A stretch of DNA of 47,584 bases. Source: CAMCHP01 sp036835325 (GTDB lineage: Bacteria > Bacteroidota > Bacteroidia > Flavobacteriales_D > Sanyastnellaceae). The DNA lies in contig DAITMF010000027.1 in the NCBI GenBank assembly GCA_036835325.1, forward strand, positions 1-47,584. The letters are read 5' to 3'. Position 1 is the stretch's first letter, and every line of letters starts with the position of its first letter. The position numbers and the translations under genes are program-made. The notes under the pieces are model-generated. The model was not told the DNA's origin. It saw only the letters and a list, made by a program, of their open reading frames with translations, and did no database searches. Shown here one piece after another: positions 14,634 through 23,810 of this stretch.

Positions 14634-15932
14634 TTAGAGCGACCAGTACACCAAATCATTGATTCGGTGGCGGTATATTCCTTTGATGTCTATCAAAACA
14701 CCCTTCCCGTTGATGAGGAGAGATTTGAAGTAGTCTTCGTTTAGATCGTTGTACTCACGGTGGTTCACCGCAACGATAATGGCATCGTACGAACCTGCGT
14801 CGGGGGCAGCCTTCAGTTTCACTTCGTACTCGTGCATTACTTCTTCGGGGTCGGCATGGGGATCGACCACATCAACGTGCATTGAGAACGATTCAAGCTC
14901 GCGAATCACATCAATCACTTTCGAATTGCGGATGTCAGACACGTTTTCTTTAAAGGTCATGCCCAACACGAGTACGCGGGCATCGAGAATGTTCTTTCCT
15001 TGCTCAAGGATACGCTTTACGGTTTGTTTACCCACGTAGAAGCCCATGCTGTCGTTAACGTAGCGACCACTGTTGATCACGCGTGCATGGTAGCCGAGGT
15101 TCTTTGCCTTGTAGGTCAGGTAATAGGGGTCAACCGAAATGCAGTGACCTCCCACCAAACCCGGCGTAAAGTTGAGGAAGTTCCACTTTGTGCGGGCACA
15201 TTCGAGCACATCGTAGGTATTGATGCCAACGCGGTTGAGAATGATTGACAACTCGTTGATCAAGGCGATGTTGACGTCGCGTTGGGTGTTCTCGATTACT
15301 TTTGATGCCTCGGCTGTTTTGATGCTGGCCGCGCGGTGAACACCGGCGTCGATGACCAATTCATACACCTTGGCGATTTCTTCAAGGCTTTCGGCATCGC
15401 ACCCTGCGGCAACCTTCACGATTGAGCGAACGGTGTGTTCCTTGTCGCCCGGATTGATGCGCTCAGGTGAGTAGCCCACTTTGAAATCATCAATGAACTT
15501 CAACCCTGACAAGTCTTCGAGTACAGGCACGCAATCGTCTTCGGTGCAACCGGGGTATACGGTTGATTCGTACACCACATAATCACCTTTTTTGAGCACG
15601 TGGCCTACACTGCGTGAAGCCGAAAGCACAGGCCCAAGGTCGGGCTGATTGGCTGCATTGATGGGTGTGGGCACGGCAATGATAAAGAAGTTTGCCTCGC
15701 GCATGTCTTCGAGATTCGCTGTAAATCGAATGTCGCAACCATCGAAAGCCGATGAAGGCAATTCATTTGATGGGTCAATGCCGCGGTTCATCATGTCGAC
15801 CCTTTTCGGGTTGATATCGAAGCCGATTACTTTGATCACCTTCGCAAACTCGAGGGCGATGGGCAATCCGACGTAGCCGAGGCCTACAACGGCCAATGTG
15901 GCCTCTTTCTTGACCAGCTTATCGTAAATCAT
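14634..15932 (-). CDS. UDP-N-acetyl-hexosamine 6-dehydrogenase (WbpA/TviB type)
   Basis: Nucleotide-sugar dehydrogenase of 432 residues that oxidises C6 of UDP-GlcNAc or UDP-GalNAc to the uronic acid in two NAD-dependent steps. The Rossmann motif GLGYVGLP starts at residue 17, the active-site segment GGHCISVDPYYL puts the catalytic cysteine at C264, and VPTPI, ESTVYPG and SPERINPGD are as in WbpA/TviB/WecC proteins. The WecC/TviB signature HCISVDPYYL separates it from UDP-glucose dehydrogenases; the second dehydrogenase of this operon (17503-18855) has GGSCFPKD instead. With the neighbouring acetyltransferase and aminotransferase it fits a diacetylated aminouronic acid route. Confidence 0.9.
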   Translation of the reverse strand: MIYDKLVKKEATLAVVGLGYVGLPIALEFAKVIKVIGFDINPKRVDMMNRGIDPSNELPSSAFDGCDIRFTANLEDMREANFFIIAVPTPINAANQPDLGPVLSASRSVGHVLKKGDYVVYESTVYPGCTEDDCVPVLEDLSGLKFIDDFKVGYSPERINPGDKEHTVRSIVKVAAGCDAESLEEIAKVYELVIDAGVHRAASIKTAEASKVIENTQRDVNIALINELSIILNRVGINTYDVLECARTKWNFLNFTPGLVGGHCISVDPYYLTYKAKNLGYHARVINSGRYVNDSMGFYVGKQTVKRILEQGKNILDARVLVLGMTFKENVSDIRNSKVIDVIRELESFSMHVDVVDPHADPEEVMHEYEVKLKAAPDAGSYDAIIVAVNHREYNDLNEDYFKSLLINGKGVLIDIKGIYRHRINDLVYWSL

Positions 15933-15935
15933 GGG

Positions 15936-16520
15936 TTAAGGTTTTTCAGTGCTCTTGGTTACTCTTTCGTTTTGTAGGAGGTAATGCTCACCTGACTCCG
16001 GGCATGTTGCCCTACCGTTTATATCAAAGGCTAAACGGTGGCCGAACTCGCTCATCCATCCGATTTGTTTCGAAGGATTTCCAACAACGAGTGCAAATGC
16101 GGGTACTTCTTTGGTAACCACCGCGCCGGCACCGATGAAAGCGAATTCGCCGATGTCATTTCCACATACAATGGTAGCGTTTGCGCCAATTGAAGCACCC
16201 TTTCTGACGATGGTTTTGGCGTATTCACCCCGTCGGTTGACAGCGCTGCGCGGATTGATCACATTTGTAAAGACGCAACTTGGGCCCAGAAACACATCGT
16301 CTTCACACACCACACCGGTATAGATAGAGACGTTGTTTTGAACTTTCACGTTGTTTCCGAGCACTACTTCTGGAGACACCACGACGTTTTGACCGATGTT
16401 GCAGCGCTCTCCGAGCACGGCACCGGTCATGATGTGCGAGAAGTGCCAGATTTTTGTTCCGGCGCCTATGGTACAGCCTTCGTCAATGACTGCAGTTTCG
16501 TGTGCAAAAAAATCAGCCAT
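15936..16520 (-). CDS. UDP-2-acetamido-3-amino-2,3-dideoxy-glucuronate N-acetyltransferase-like (WbpD/WlbB type)
   Basis: Left-handed beta-helix acetyltransferase of 194 residues with many hexapeptide repeats, for example IGAGTKIWHFSHI, VLGERCNIGQNVVV and NNVKVQNNVSIYTGV. The order of motifs and the VFTNVINPRS segment match WbpD/WlbB, which acetylates the 3-amino group of a UDP-aminouronic acid. The C-terminal tail after residue 165 carries GRATCPESGEHY, seen in WlbB-like members. Its ATG overlaps the stop of the upstream decarboxylase gene (TAATG), indicating coupled translation. Confidence 0.9.
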   Translation of the reverse strand: MADFFAHETAVIDEGCTIGAGTKIWHFSHIMTGAVLGERCNIGQNVVVSPEVVLGNNVKVQNNVSIYTGVVCEDDVFLGPSCVFTNVINPRSAVNRRGEYAKTIVRKGASIGANATIVCGNDIGEFAFIGAGAVVTKEVPAFALVVGNPSKQIGWMSEFGHRLAFDINGRATCPESGEHYLLQNERVTKSTEKP

Positions 16521-17506
16521 TAGGAGCGGATGTATGCGTCGAAGTCTTTGTGTTCTTTCTTATTCAAGTCTTCGGTTGAGAGCGACTTGAAATAGTCATA
16601 GGTAATGCGCAAGCCTTCTGAACGGTGTATGCGCGGTTCCCAACCGAGGATTTCCTTTGCTCGGGTGATATCCGGTCTGCGTTGCTTCGGATCGTCGGCC
16701 GGAAGCTCTTTGTAAATCACCTTTTGCGTTGTTCCGGTAAGGCGGATAATCTCTTCGGCAAAGTCAGCGATTGTAATTTCGTCAGGATTGCCAAGGTTCA
16801 CCGGCTGCGCGTAATCGGAGTGCAACAGTCTGAAGATGCCTTCAACGAGGTCATCGACGTAGCAGAATGAACGGGTTTGGCTTCCGTCACCAAACACGGT
16901 GAGGTCTTCACCGCGCAGTGCCTGACCGATGAAGGCCGGTAACACGCGTCCGTCATTCAATCGCATCCTTGGGCCGTAGGTATTGAAGATACGGGCAATG
17001 CGCGTTTCAAGCTTGTGGAAGGTGTGGTACGCCATGGTAATGGCTTCTTGAAAGCGCTTGGCTTCATCGTACACACCACGGGGCCCAACAGGGTTTACAT
17101 TGCCCCAATAATCTTCGGTTTGCGGGTGCACAACCGGGTCTCCATACACCTCTGAGGTAGAGGCGATCAGCACGCGTGCGCCTTTTACCTTGGCCAAGCC
17201 AAGGCAGTTGTGAATGCCCAATGAACCCACTTTGAGGGTTTGAATGGGTATTTTCAAGTAATCAATCGGACTGGCAGGCGATGCGAAATGGAGGATGTAA
17301 TCAAGCTCTCCGGCCACATGCACGAATTTGGAGACATCGTGGTGGTGAAACTCAAACCGCTCAAGGGGCATAAGGTGCTCAATGTTCCTCAGGTCGCCGG
17401 TGATAAGGTTGTCCATACCAATAACATGGTAACCTTCAGCAACAAAGCGATCGCACAGGTGCGAGCCCAAGAATCCGGCGGCGCCGGTGATCAGTATGCG
17501 TTTCAT
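16520..17506 (-). CDS. UDP-glucuronate decarboxylase-like SDR enzyme (UDP-xylose synthase type)
   Basis: NAD-dependent SDR enzyme of 328 residues. TGAAGFLGSHL begins at residue 7; LHFASPASPIDY, STSEVYGDP and the catalytic GPRGVYDEAKR (Y146, K150) are hallmarks of UDP-xylose synthase. Expected reaction: UDP-glucuronate to UDP-xylose plus CO2 in the cytosol. Its substrate would be supplied by the UDP-glucose dehydrogenase encoded just upstream, with which it shares a 4-base ATGA overlap. A related dTDP-glucose or ADP-heptose-type epimerase is less likely given the PRGVYDEAKR motif. Confidence 0.88.
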   Translation of the reverse strand: MKRILITGAAGFLGSHLCDRFVAEGYHVIGMDNLITGDLRNIEHLMPLERFEFHHHDVSKFVHVAGELDYILHFASPASPIDYLKIPIQTLKVGSLGIHNCLGLAKVKGARVLIASTSEVYGDPVVHPQTEDYWGNVNPVGPRGVYDEAKRFQEAITMAYHTFHKLETRIARIFNTYGPRMRLNDGRVLPAFIGQALRGEDLTVFGDGSQTRSFCYVDDLVEGIFRLLHSDYAQPVNLGNPDEITIADFAEEIIRLTGTTQKVIYKELPADDPKQRRPDITRAKEILGWEPRIHRSEGLRITYDYFKSLSTEDLNKKEHKDFDAYIRS

Positions 17507-18855
17507 GCTTTGGCGTGGCCTTTGTCGGCCGGCTCTTCGCGCTCCTCGTTCACCACTTCACGCCCGACACTTTTATAAAAAAATCCTAGCTCGCGCATCT
17601 TCGAAAGGTCGTAGAGGTTTCGTCCGTCAAAAATGGCTTTGTTGTTGAGCCTGTCACCCATTTGCTCAAAATCCGGGTTTCTAAATTGCGCCCATTCGGT
17701 ACAAATGAGCAGTGCATCGGCGTTGTCAAGCGCCTCGTAAGGGCCATCGGCGTATTCGATGCGGTGACCGAGCAGGCGCTTCACGTTGTCCATAGCCTCA
17801 GGGTCATACGCCACAACCACAGCTCCTTCGTTGGTTAGTTTTTCAATCATGTAGAGGGCTGGCGCTTCGCGGATGTCATCGGTTTCCGGCTTAAACGCGA
17901 GGCCCCACATGGCAATGCGTACACCGCGGAGGTTGCTCCGGAAGTACTCTCGAATGGGGTTAAAGAGGACGGTTTTCTGGTCGTCGTTGATCTTCATCAC
18001 GGCTTCCAAAATCTCGAAGCGATGCCCGATTTCACGTCCTGATCGGGCCAGCGCCTGCACGTCTTTCGGAAAGCAGCTTCCTCCGTACCCGATACCGGGG
18101 AACAAAAAGCGTTTACCGATGCGCGTGTCTGTTCCCATGCCAATGCGCACGTGGTCAACATCGGCGCCCACTTTCTCGCAGTAATTTGCGATTTCATTCA
18201 TGAAGGTGATCTTCATGGCCAAAAAAGCGTTGGCTGCATATTTGGTAAGTTCTGCGCTCTTTTCGTCCATGAAAAGCAGCGGATTGCCTTGTCGCACGAA
18301 TGGCTTATACAGCTCTTCCATGAGGCGACGGGCGCGCTCAGAGCTCACACCGACCACCACGCGATCGGGCTTCATGAAATCGTCAACAGCAAATCCTTCC
18401 CTGAGGAATTCAGGATTTGACACCACATCAAACGCCACGTTGCAACGTTCAGCGATGGCGGCTCGAACCATGGCAGCGGTACCCACCGGTACCGTGCTTT
18501 TATCAACGATGACCTTGTAGTCTTTGATTATTCTCCCAAGGTGCTCTGATACTCCAAGTATGTACGAAAGATCGGCTGAACCATCCTCTCCCGGGGGAGT
18601 GGGCAGTGCGAGGAAGATAATTTGGGCATCTTCAACGACCTCTTCGATATCGGTCGTGAACGTTAATCGACCGGATTTGATGTTGCGCTCGAAAAGCACC
18701 TCAAGGTGAGGCTCGTAAATCGGGACTTCGCCCTGTTGCATTCGCTCCACTTTCTCGTGGTCAATGTCAACGCAAACCACGTTGTTGCCCGTTTCAGCAA
18801 AGCAGGTTCCTGTAACGAGTCCGACATAACCCGTACCTATAACGGCAATGTTCAT
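17503..18855 (-). CDS. ugd: UDP-glucose 6-dehydrogenase
   Basis: Enzyme of 450 residues producing UDP-glucuronate from UDP-glucose with two NAD+. Rossmann motif IGTGYVGLVTG at residues 6-16, LPTPPGEDGSADLSY, STVPVGT, SNPEFLREG and the catalytic GYGGSCFPKD (C261) are all typical of Ugd/TuaD. The last 20 residues are charged and look like an unstructured tail. ATGA overlaps at both ends tie it to the aminotransferase gene upstream and the decarboxylase gene downstream. Confidence 0.94.
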   Translation of the reverse strand: MNIAVIGTGYVGLVTGTCFAETGNNVVCVDIDHEKVERMQQGEVPIYEPHLEVLFERNIKSGRLTFTTDIEEVVEDAQIIFLALPTPPGEDGSADLSYILGVSEHLGRIIKDYKVIVDKSTVPVGTAAMVRAAIAERCNVAFDVVSNPEFLREGFAVDDFMKPDRVVVGVSSERARRLMEELYKPFVRQGNPLLFMDEKSAELTKYAANAFLAMKITFMNEIANYCEKVGADVDHVRIGMGTDTRIGKRFLFPGIGYGGSCFPKDVQALARSGREIGHRFEILEAVMKINDDQKTVLFNPIREYFRSNLRGVRIAMWGLAFKPETDDIREAPALYMIEKLTNEGAVVVAYDPEAMDNVKRLLGHRIEYADGPYEALDNADALLICTEWAQFRNPDFEQMGDRLNNKAIFDGRNLYDLSKMRELGFFYKSVGREVVNEEREEPADKGHAKA

Positions 18856-19991
18856 AATGTTTGAATGTTCGCGAAGTCGAAAACGGCTTCGGTAATGCGC
18901 CTCAATTGCGCTTCGCTAAGTTCAGTATGCATTGGGAGGCTAATCACCTCCGTACAAAGTTGTTCAGTAACCGGGAAATCGCCTTTCGAATATCCGAGGT
19001 ACTCAAAAGCCTCTTGCAAGTGAAGTGGCACCGGGTAGTAGATCATGGCAGGCACGCCCTGATCAGCCAAGTGCTTTTGCAGAGAAGCGCGGTCGATTCC
19101 CTTCACCTTCAATGTGTATTGATGAAAGGTATGCGTCGTTTTGGGGGCGCGTTTGGGAGTGATCAGATTCGGATGCCCAGCAAATGCAGTATCGTAATAA
19201 TCGGCAGCGGCCACACGCGCGTCGCAGTAGTCATCCAAATGACGAAGCTTCACACGGAGTATCGCTGCTTGCATGCTATCAAGACGTGAGTTTATGCCTA
19301 CCTTTTCATGATAGTAACGCACCTTCATGCCGTGATTGGCAATTTGGCGCGCTTTATCAGCGAGTACATCGTCGTTGGTGTAGAGGGCTCCCCCATCACC
19401 GTAGCACCCCAAATTCTTCGAAGGGAAGAAACTTGTTGCACCGAAGTGACCGATGGTTCCGGCTTTCTTGGTTTCACCGTTCGCAAGGGTGTAATCGCTG
19501 CTAATGGCCTGCGCAGTATCTTCGATGACAATCAGGCCGTGCTCCTTCGCAATGGCCATAAGGGCATCCATGTCAGCGCACTGACCAAACAGGTGAACCG
19601 GAGCAATGACACGTGTGCGCTCAGTGATAGCGGCGCGCACTTTTTCAGGGTCCATCACAAAGGTATCCGGATCAACATCCACAATCACCGGCTTCAAACC
19701 GAGCAGTGCCACCACTTCAACCGTTGCAATGAAAGTGAAATTGGGTGTGATAACCTCATCACCCGGCTTCAAATCGAGCGCCATCATGGCGATTTGCAGC
19801 GCATCGGTACCGTTGGCACACGGAATAACGTGTTTCACTCCAAGGTAGGCTTCAAGCTCTTCGGAAAAGGCTTTCACCTCCGGACCATTAATGAATGCTG
19901 TTGAACGCACTACGTTAAGAACGGCCTCATCGATGGCTTCGCGGATTTTTTGGTATTGACCTCCAAGGTCAACCATTTGAATGTCGCTCAT
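18852..19991 (-). CDS. DegT/DnrJ/EryC1 sugar aminotransferase (WbpE-like)
   Basis: PLP-dependent aminotransferase of 379 residues, first gene of the nucleotide-sugar operon. The N-terminal MVDLGGQYQKI, the cofactor region CANGTDAL, EDTAQAIS and the Schiff-base lysine K192 in FFPSKNLGCYGDGG are those of the family, and the overall pattern resembles WbpE, which transaminates the 3-keto group of a UDP-2-acetamido-uronic acid. FdtB/QdtB-like sugar aminotransferases remain alternatives. ATG 19991 is chosen over an upstream in-frame start at 20072, which would include the promoter. The 3' end overlaps ugd by four bases. Confidence 0.88.
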   Translation of the reverse strand: MSDIQMVDLGGQYQKIREAIDEAVLNVVRSTAFINGPEVKAFSEELEAYLGVKHVIPCANGTDALQIAMMALDLKPGDEVITPNFTFIATVEVVALLGLKPVIVDVDPDTFVMDPEKVRAAITERTRVIAPVHLFGQCADMDALMAIAKEHGLIVIEDTAQAISSDYTLANGETKKAGTIGHFGATSFFPSKNLGCYGDGGALYTNDDVLADKARQIANHGMKVRYYHEKVGINSRLDSMQAAILRVKLRHLDDYCDARVAAADYYDTAFAGHPNLITPKRAPKTTHTFHQYTLKVKGIDRASLQKHLADQGVPAMIYYPVPLHLQEAFEYLGYSKGDFPVTEQLCTEVISLPMHTELSEAQLRRITEAVFDFANIQTL

Positions 19992-20016
19992 TCGAACCCC
20001 TTTGTTTAGATCGCAG

Positions 20017-20045
20017 CAAATATACGTCTTTTGACATAGCCCAAA
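20017..20045 (-). promoter_or_regulatory. Predicted promoter of the nucleotide-sugar operon
   Basis: On the minus strand TTTG (20045-20042) is followed after 17 bases by TATATTTG (20024-20017), close to the Bacteroidota TTTG-N19-TAnnTTTG pattern. The first gene starts 25 bases further on. Confidence 0.6.
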
Positions 20046-20109
20046 GGGTATTTCGTCGCCGGTACACGTCATTCACAAATCGTTGCAATCTTCCGTATCT
20101 TCGCGTGAA

Positions 20110-20880
20110 ATGAAGCGCTTGAACAACCTCCTCAGACTGCTTTTTTCAGTCGCCCTCTGCGCAATAATGACACATACTGCATCCGCGCAGCGAAATGTGC
20201 GCGATTCACTTGTGTTTGCTCCGCACATCAGTTTCAGTTACGCACACCAATTCCCGGGGGGTGATTTGGGCGAACGCTTCGGACCAAACTCCAACATCGG
20301 TCTGTCATTCAACATAAAAGACCTCCGCAACTTTTTCTATGGCGTTGAGGTGTCGTACATGTTCAGCGACAACGTTACCCAACCGGGGTTGCTCCAAAAC
20401 CTCATGACATCGAACGGTGAAATTCTTGCCAACGATGGTGAAATCGCCGAAGTACTCGTTCAGCAAAGGGGCTGGTTAGCTACCGCAAGCGGCGGAAAAG
20501 TGTTCCCCCTGCGCAATTCCAATCCCAATTCAGGTATTTTGGTCAAAGGTGGCGTTGGCTTTATGGCCCACAAAATCCGCCTTGAAACCCAAATGCACGT
20601 TGTAACCCAGCTCGAAGACGAATACGTTCGTGGATACGACCGCCTCACCACAGGCATCACCACCTCGCAGTTCGTGGGGTACTTCTACATGAGCGACAAC
20701 CGCCTCACCAACTTCTTCGCCGGCGCTGAAGCCTATCAAGGTTTCACCGCGGGGCGCCGCAGCTACACCTTCGACACACAAACGGTTGACGATCAACCGC
20801 GTTTCGACCTGCTCGTTGGCCTGCGCGTGGGCTGGTGCATCCACATCTACAAACGCACTTGGCGCAATTTCTACTACTGA
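20110..20880 (+). CDS. Outer-membrane beta-barrel-like protein upstream of waaA
   Basis: Protein of 256 residues with a signal peptide (about 1-27, ending in TASAQ). The mature part shows alternating hydrophobic strands with Gly/Tyr/Phe (FSYAHQFPGGDLGERFG, NIGLSFNIKD, FYGVEVSYMF, LVGLRVGW) and ends in aromatic residues (FYY), in line with a small outer-membrane beta-barrel. Function not known. It ends 3 bases before waaA, so the two are almost surely cotranscribed; a link to LPS is inferred from that alone. I chose ATG 20110 for the signal peptide; a near-consensus box TATCTTCG lies 6 bases before it. Confidence 0.72.
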   Translation: MKRLNNLLRLLFSVALCAIMTHTASAQRNVRDSLVFAPHISFSYAHQFPGGDLGERFGPNSNIGLSFNIKDLRNFFYGVEVSYMFSDNVTQPGLLQNLMTSNGEILANDGEIAEVLVQQRGWLATASGGKVFPLRNSNPNSGILVKGGVGFMAHKIRLETQMHVVTQLEDEYVRGYDRLTTGITTSQFVGYFYMSDNRLTNFFAGAEAYQGFTAGRRSYTFDTQTVDDQPRFDLLVGLRVGWCIHIYKRTWRNFYY

Positions 20881-20883
20881 AAA

Positions 20884-22110
20884 ATGCGCCTGCTTTATCA
20901 ACTCGGTGTAGAAGCCTACGTCGCCCTCGTTCGATTGATTGCGCCGTTCAATCACAAAGCTTCGCTGTGGGTTGACGGACGAAAAAATCCTTCTGAACGC
21001 ATTGAACCACTTGGTCACTACGAAGGAGCTCTTTGGATGCATTGCGCCAGTGTAGGCGAGTTCGAGCAAGGTCGACCGGTGTTCGAGGCACTCAAACAAC
21101 GTTACCCTGAGAAGAAAGCCATTGTCAGTTTCTTCTCCCCCTCGGGCTTCGAGGCGCGCAAAAACTGGCCGGGTGCCGATCTTGTTTTCTACCTGCCGGT
21201 TGACCGCAAGCGCACCATGCGCGCGCTTGTTACCCGCTTGAAACCGTCGGCCGTGGTGTGGGTGAAGTACGAGTTTTGGTTCAACGCACTCGCCGAATTG
21301 CACCGTCAGCACATACCGGTTTTTTTGGTCAGTGGCGTGTTCAGGCCTTCGCAGCATTTTTTTCAGTTTTGGGGAGGATGGTTCAGTCGCCAATTGCACC
21401 ATTTCTCGCTCTGCTTTGTGCAAGATGTAAACAGCCGCGACCTTCTCAGGTCGGTTGGGGTGGATGCCGATGTGGTGGGCGACACGCGTTTTGACCGTGT
21501 GCTCCAAATCGCAAAAGAGCCCTTCAATGACGCCCTCATCGAGGCCTTTGCCGCTTCCGGCCTTACCCTCGTTGCAGGCAGCACATGGCCTGCCGACGAG
21601 GTCATTCTGGCTGAAGCGGTGCTGAATTCGAACTGGAAGCTGGTGCTCGTACCGCACGAAATCACCGATGAGCATCTTCGGCAAATCGACGAGCGCTTTC
21701 CAAGCGCGGTTTGGTACAGCAAGGCGAGTGTTGAACTCGCTTCATCGGCCAATGTGCTCGTCATCGATTGCATGGGCATGCTTTCTAAGCTGTACCGCTT
21801 TGGCCAAGCCGCTTACGTTGGGGGTGGTTTTGGAGCCGGCATCCACAACACGGCCGAAGCGGCGGTGTACGGCATTCCTGTGGTATTCGGTAAGCGCTAC
21901 CAAAAATTCAACGAAGCCATCCAACTGATCGCATCCAAGGGTGGCTATTCGATCAACGAAGCAAGCGCGCTACGTGCGCTGCTCACCGGCTGGGAGCAGA
22001 ACCCTGCCCAGCGAGAAGCATCCGGCCGCGAGGCCAAAAAACTCATTGAACAAGGCAGCGGCGCAACGCTCACCATTGTCACTGCGATTGCAGCCTGCAT
22101 TGAAAACTAA
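20884..22110 (+). CDS. waaA: 3-deoxy-D-manno-octulosonic acid (KDO) transferase
   Basis: Glycosyltransferase of 408 residues that attaches KDO to lipid A at the cytoplasmic face of the inner membrane. The N-terminal hydrophobic stretch is the membrane-association region; HCASVGEFEQGRP contains the catalytic base E59; the C-terminal half has AGSTWPADE, YVGGGFGAGIHNTAEAA and PVVFGKRYQKFNEA, the CMP-KDO-binding signature. Length is usual. It is translated 3 bases after the small barrel-like protein gene and followed by a shared terminator. Confidence 0.93.
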   Translation: MRLLYQLGVEAYVALVRLIAPFNHKASLWVDGRKNPSERIEPLGHYEGALWMHCASVGEFEQGRPVFEALKQRYPEKKAIVSFFSPSGFEARKNWPGADLVFYLPVDRKRTMRALVTRLKPSAVVWVKYEFWFNALAELHRQHIPVFLVSGVFRPSQHFFQFWGGWFSRQLHHFSLCFVQDVNSRDLLRSVGVDADVVGDTRFDRVLQIAKEPFNDALIEAFAASGLTLVAGSTWPADEVILAEAVLNSNWKLVLVPHEITDEHLRQIDERFPSAVWYSKASVELASSANVLVIDCMGMLSKLYRFGQAAYVGGGFGAGIHNTAEAAVYGIPVVFGKRYQKFNEAIQLIASKGGYSINEASALRALLTGWEQNPAQREASGREAKKLIEQGSGATLTIVTAIAACIEN

Positions 22111-22135
22111 AAAGGGCCGCCAATGGCAGCCCTTT
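22111..22135. terminator. Bidirectional terminator between waaA and groEL
   Basis: Interrupted inverted repeat AAAGGGC-c-GCC-aat-GGC-a-GCCCTTT (22111-22117 with 22129-22135; 22119-22121 with 22125-22127) between two convergent genes. Confidence 0.65.
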
Positions 22136-22156
22136 CACTATTCAATCGGTTGGCGA

Positions 22157-23785
22157 TTACATCATGCCGCCCATGCCGCCTCCAGGCATTGCAGGCGCAG
22201 GATGCTCCTCTTCGATGTCTGAGATCACGCACTCGGTTGTGAGCAACATACCGGCGATCGATGCAGCGTTCTCAAGGGCCACACGGCTTACCTTGGTCGG
22301 GTCAATCACACCAGCTTCGTAGAGGTTCTCGAAGATTTCAGTGCGGGCGTTGTAGCCGAAGTCACCTGAACCTTCGCGCACGCGCTGAACGATAACGGCT
22401 CCTTCACCACCTGCATTGGCTACAATTTGGCGCAATGGCTCTTCGATGGCGCGGCGAATGATGGCGATACCGGTGGTTTCGTCTTCGTTGTCGCCTTTGA
22501 GGTTTTCCAATGCTGCGGCAGCGCGAATGAAGGCGGTACCGCCTCCGGGCACAATGCCCTCTTCAACTGCAGCGCGGGTTGCATGAAGCGCATCGTCAAC
22601 GCGGTCTTTCTTCTCTTTCATCTCGACTTCGGTGGCGGCACCCACGTAGAGCACGGCTACACCGCCGGCGAGCTTGGCCAAGCGCTCTTGAAGCTTCTCA
22701 CGATCGTAATCAGAGGTGGTGCTTTCGATTTGCGCTTTGATTTGACCCACACGGCCGTCGATTTCTGCTTTGTTACCGGCACCGTTAACGATGGTGGTGT
22801 TGTCTTTGTCAATGCTCACTTTCTCAGCGCGACCGAGGTCGTTCAGGGTAGCATTTTCAAGTTTCAAGCCGGTTTCTTCACTGATAACGGTTCCGCCGGT
22901 GAGCACAGCGATGTCTTGCAACATGGCCTTGCGACGGTCGCCGAAGCCCGGTGCTTTCACAGCGGCCACTTTCAGCGCTCCGCGGATTTTGTTCACCACA
23001 AGAGTAGCGAGTGCTTCGCCATCAACGTCTTCAGCGATGATGAGTAGCGGACGACCCGACTGCGCCGTTTTCTCGAGCACCGGCAAGAGGTCTTTCATGG
23101 TTGAAACCTTCTTGTCGTAGATGAGAATGAACGGATTGTCGAGTTCGGCCTCCATTTTGTCGGCGTTGGTTACGAAGTACGGAGAGAGGTAGCCGCGGTC
23201 AAACTGCATACCTTCAACGGTTTTCACTTCGGTTTCAGTGCCTTTGGCTTCTTCAACGGTGATTACGCCTTCATTGCCTACTTTGGCCATGGCCTCTGCG
23301 ATGAGCTTACCGATGGCGTGGTCGTTGTTTGCCGAAATGGTACCTACTTGCTCAATCTTGCTGTTGTCGTTGCCAACTTGGCGAGAGATCTTGCGCAGTT
23401 CGCCCACCACCGCAATCACGGCTTTGTCGATTCCGCGCTTGAGGTCCATAGGATTGGCACCTGACGCCACGTTTTTCAAACCGGCACCCACGATGGCTTG
23501 CGCCAATACGGTTGCCGTTGTTGTACCGTCACCGGCGAGGTCGGCGGTTTTCGAGGCCACTTCTTTGAGCATTTGAGCGCCCATGTTTTCGATGGGATCT
23601 TTCAGCTCGATTTCTTTTGCAACGGTTACACCGTCTTTGGTTACGCTTGGTGCACCGAATTTTTTATCGATGACCACGTTGCGGCCTTTGGGCCCGAGGG
23701 TAACTTTTACGGCATCGGCCAATGCGTCTACACCGCGCTTGAGGCCGTTACGGGCAGTGGTGTTAAAGGTGATTTCCTTTGCCAT
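22157..23785 (-). CDS. groEL: Chaperonin GroEL (Hsp60)
   Basis: Double-ring chaperonin subunit of 542 residues that refolds proteins with ATP and GroES. ATP-binding VTLGPKGRNVV near residue 28 and GDGTTTATVLA from residue 85 are intact, as is the apical AVKAPGFGDRRKAMLQDIA segment; the C-terminus is the typical Gly-Met tail (GGGMGGMM). Start ATG 23785. It is 25 bases downstream of groES. Confidence 0.98.
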   Translation of the reverse strand: MAKEITFNTTARNGLKRGVDALADAVKVTLGPKGRNVVIDKKFGAPSVTKDGVTVAKEIELKDPIENMGAQMLKEVASKTADLAGDGTTTATVLAQAIVGAGLKNVASGANPMDLKRGIDKAVIAVVGELRKISRQVGNDNSKIEQVGTISANNDHAIGKLIAEAMAKVGNEGVITVEEAKGTETEVKTVEGMQFDRGYLSPYFVTNADKMEAELDNPFILIYDKKVSTMKDLLPVLEKTAQSGRPLLIIAEDVDGEALATLVVNKIRGALKVAAVKAPGFGDRRKAMLQDIAVLTGGTVISEETGLKLENATLNDLGRAEKVSIDKDNTTIVNGAGNKAEIDGRVGQIKAQIESTTSDYDREKLQERLAKLAGGVAVLYVGAATEVEMKEKKDRVDDALHATRAAVEEGIVPGGGTAFIRAAAALENLKGDNEDETTGIAIIRRAIEEPLRQIVANAGGEGAVIVQRVREGSGDFGYNARTEIFENLYEAGVIDPTKVSRVALENAASIAGMLLTTECVISDIEEEHPAPAMPGGGMGGMM

Positions 23786-23810
23786 TTTAGTAGGATTTTA
23801 GGTGTGTTAA

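Noticed and set aside
20530..21684. Long minus-strand frame (384 codons) across the barrel-like gene and waaA
   Set aside because: It lies antisense to two well-supported genes, shows no family motif and crosses a gene boundary; it is a by-product of codon bias.
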